Source of the DNA: an uncultured Treponema sp.
Lineage (GTDB): Bacteria; Spirochaetota; Spirochaetia; Treponematales; Treponemataceae
Length of the DNA stretch: 22,230 nucleotides
Reading direction: 5' to 3'
Assembly: GCA_937877515.1 (NCBI GenBank)
Contig: CALFIX010000013.1
Location: forward strand, 1-22,230
The stretch's first letter is position 1. Each line of letters begins with the position of its first letter. Position numbers and translations under genes: made by a program. Under the pieces are notes generated by a model, which saw only the letters and a list, made by a program, of their open reading frames with translations, did no database searches and was not told the origin of the DNA. Shown in pieces: positions 21,329-22,230 of this stretch.

Positions 21329-22230
21329 TTATTTCTTTGTAGTTTTCTTTGTTGTAGCCTTTTTAGCTGGAGCTTTCTTAGCAGCTGGTTTTTTAGCAGC
21401 AGTTGTTTTTTTAGCTGGAGCTTTTTTAGCTACTGGCTTTTTAGCAGCAGTTGTTTTCTTTTCTGCTACTTTCTTAGCAGCTGGTTTTTTAGCTGTAGTT
21501 GCTTTCTTAGCAGCTGGCTTTTTAGCAGCAGTTGTTTTCTTTTCTGCTACTTTCTTAGCAGCTGGCTTTTTAGCTGTAGTTGCTTTCTTAGCAGCTGGTT
21601 TTTTAGTAGCCTTTGCAGCAAGAGCAGCCTTAATTACAGCCTGAGCACCTGCTAAACGAGCACCTGGTACACGGAATGGTGAGCAAGAAACGTAGTTAAG
21701 ACCAATGTTGTAGCAGAGAGCTATAGAAGCTGGGTCTCCACCATGTTCACCACAAATACCTAAGTGTAAATCTGCCTTAGAAGAGCGTCCCTTTTCTTCT
21801 GCAATAGCCATAAGGGCACCTGGTCCCTCTGGGTCAAGCTGTTTGAATGGGTCTTCTTCAAGGAGGTTACCCTTTGTGTAAAAGTCAATGAACTTACCAT
21901 AGTCATCGCGGCTAAAGCCGAATGTTGTCTGTGTAAGGTCGTTTGTACCGAATGAGAAGAAGTCTGCAGCAGCTGCAATCTTGTCTGCTGTAAGAGCTGC
22001 ACGTGGGAACTCAATCATAGTACCAATCTGGAACTTGAGGTTAAGTTTCTTTTCTTCGTTTACTTTAGCAATAATAGCTTCTGCCTGTTCACGTACGCGA
22101 ACAAATTCGTTTACGCTGATTACGTTTGGAATCATGATGCGAACATCGTGCTTAATTCCGCTCTTTTCTGCTTCTGCTGTTGCAAGAGCAATAGCTTCAA
22201 CCTGCATTTCATATACTTCTGGGTATGTGA
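21329..22230 (-). CDS. ppdK: Pyruvate phosphate dikinase, C-terminal part, with a Lys/Ala/Pro-rich tail (5' end outside window)
   Basis: The reading frame is open to the window edge (about 300 residues). The first 190 or so are the PEP/pyruvate-binding barrel of PPDK: RIMIPNVISVNEF, FQIGTMIEFPRAALTADKIA, ADFFSFGTNDLTQTTFGFSR, the catalytic-Cys segment HLGICGEHGGDP and YVSCSPFRVPGARLAGAQA. PPDK interconverts pyruvate, ATP and phosphate with PEP, AMP and pyrophosphate. Family members normally end just after ARLAAAQA. Here the frame continues for about 95 residues of almost only Lys, Ala, Pro and Thr (units such as KKPAAKKATTAKKPAAKK), ending KKTTKK. No frameshift or stop lies between domain and tail. 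Similar tails occur in histone-H1-like and AlgP-type proteins. A strong terminator follows. Confidence 0.93.
   Translation of the reverse strand, partial: TYPEVYEMQVEAIALATAEAEKSGIKHDVRIMIPNVISVNEFVRVREQAEAIIAKVNEEKKLNLKFQIGTMIEFPRAALTADKIAAAADFFSFGTNDLTQTTFGFSRDDYGKFIDFYTKGNLLEEDPFKQLDPEGPGALMAIAEEKGRSSKADLHLGICGEHGGDPASIALCYNIGLNYVSCSPFRVPGARLAGAQAVIKAALAAKATKKPAAKKATTAKKPAAKKVAEKKTTAAKKPAAKKATTAKKPAAKKVAEKKTTAAKKPVAKKAPAKKTTAAKKPAAKKAPAKKATTKKTTKK
21443..21604 (-). repeat. Two tandem 81-bp units encoding the PPDK tail
   Basis: Positions 21524-21604 and 21443-21523 each encode the same 27 residues (KKPAAKKATTAKKPAAKK plus VAEKKTTAA). At DNA level they appear to differ at only about two third-codon positions. 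A more divergent, shorter version follows to the stop codon. Confidence 0.85.

Noticed and set aside
1..22230. CRISPR array, tRNA, rRNA or insertion sequence
   Set aside because: No regularly spaced repeats with spacers, no tRNA-like cloverleaf or rRNA segments, and no transposase or terminal inverted repeats were found on reading both strands by eye.

Overview
The window reads as a chromosomal segment of a low-GC spirochaete, most probably a non-pallidum Treponema. The reasons are the YidC C-terminal half with its GASFIPGWIDDLS signature, a lipoprotein that joins a cyclophilin to an FKBP, several short-signal lipoproteins and a generally A+T-rich coding style. This is inference from protein character; no 16S or other marker gene is present.

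Layout. (1) 1-4152 (+): a replication/ribosome/membrane-insertion block, recF (3' end) - dciA - rpmH - rnpA - yidD - yidC - jag/khpB, the conserved bacterial set usually found near oriC. (2) 4168-6051 (+): a secreted protein of unknown function and the cyclophilin-FKBP lipoprotein, closed by a strong terminator. (3) 6129-10374 (+): a membrane protein joining a Gx/HepI-type domain to an EcfT-like domain, then hrpB helicase and a uracil-DNA-glycosylase-like protein. (4) 10378-11124 (-): a membrane-anchored LuxR-type regulator, divergent from (5) 11387-16502 (+), an accessory cluster of secreted proteins: a lipoprotein, a secreted alpha/beta hydrolase broken by one in-frame TAG, a beta-propeller lipoprotein and an M30-like zinc metalloprotease lipoprotein. 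(6) 16526-18954: divergent aldehyde dehydrogenase (-) and arginase (+). (7) 18962-22230 (-): a degenerate MocR/GntR-type regulator, a PHP-type histidinol phosphatase and the C-terminal part of pyruvate phosphate dikinase (PPDK), which carries a roughly 95-residue Lys/Ala/Pro tail resembling histone H1.

The most notable signals are: (a) the polycationic tail on PPDK; (b) a DNA word, GGTACAGAT, present ten times (the 8-mer GGTACAGA twelve times) in several reading frames and both orientations, concentrated in hrpB and in the gntR/PHP region, with one copy at the predicted transcription start of the gntR-like gene; (c) the amber codon that splits the catalytic triad of the secreted hydrolase; (d) genes without a Shine-Dalgarno sequence whose predicted -10 box lies 6-7 nt before the start codon, suggesting leaderless mRNAs; (e) a 76-bp cluster of DnaA-box-like 9-mers inside the linker of the Gx-EcfT fusion gene; and (f) two 16-bp direct repeats 32 bp apart between the LuxR-type regulator and the secreted-protein cluster.

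No tRNA, rRNA, CRISPR array or insertion sequence was recognised. No gene-free stretch exceeds 300 bases; the longest (11125-11386) is described below.
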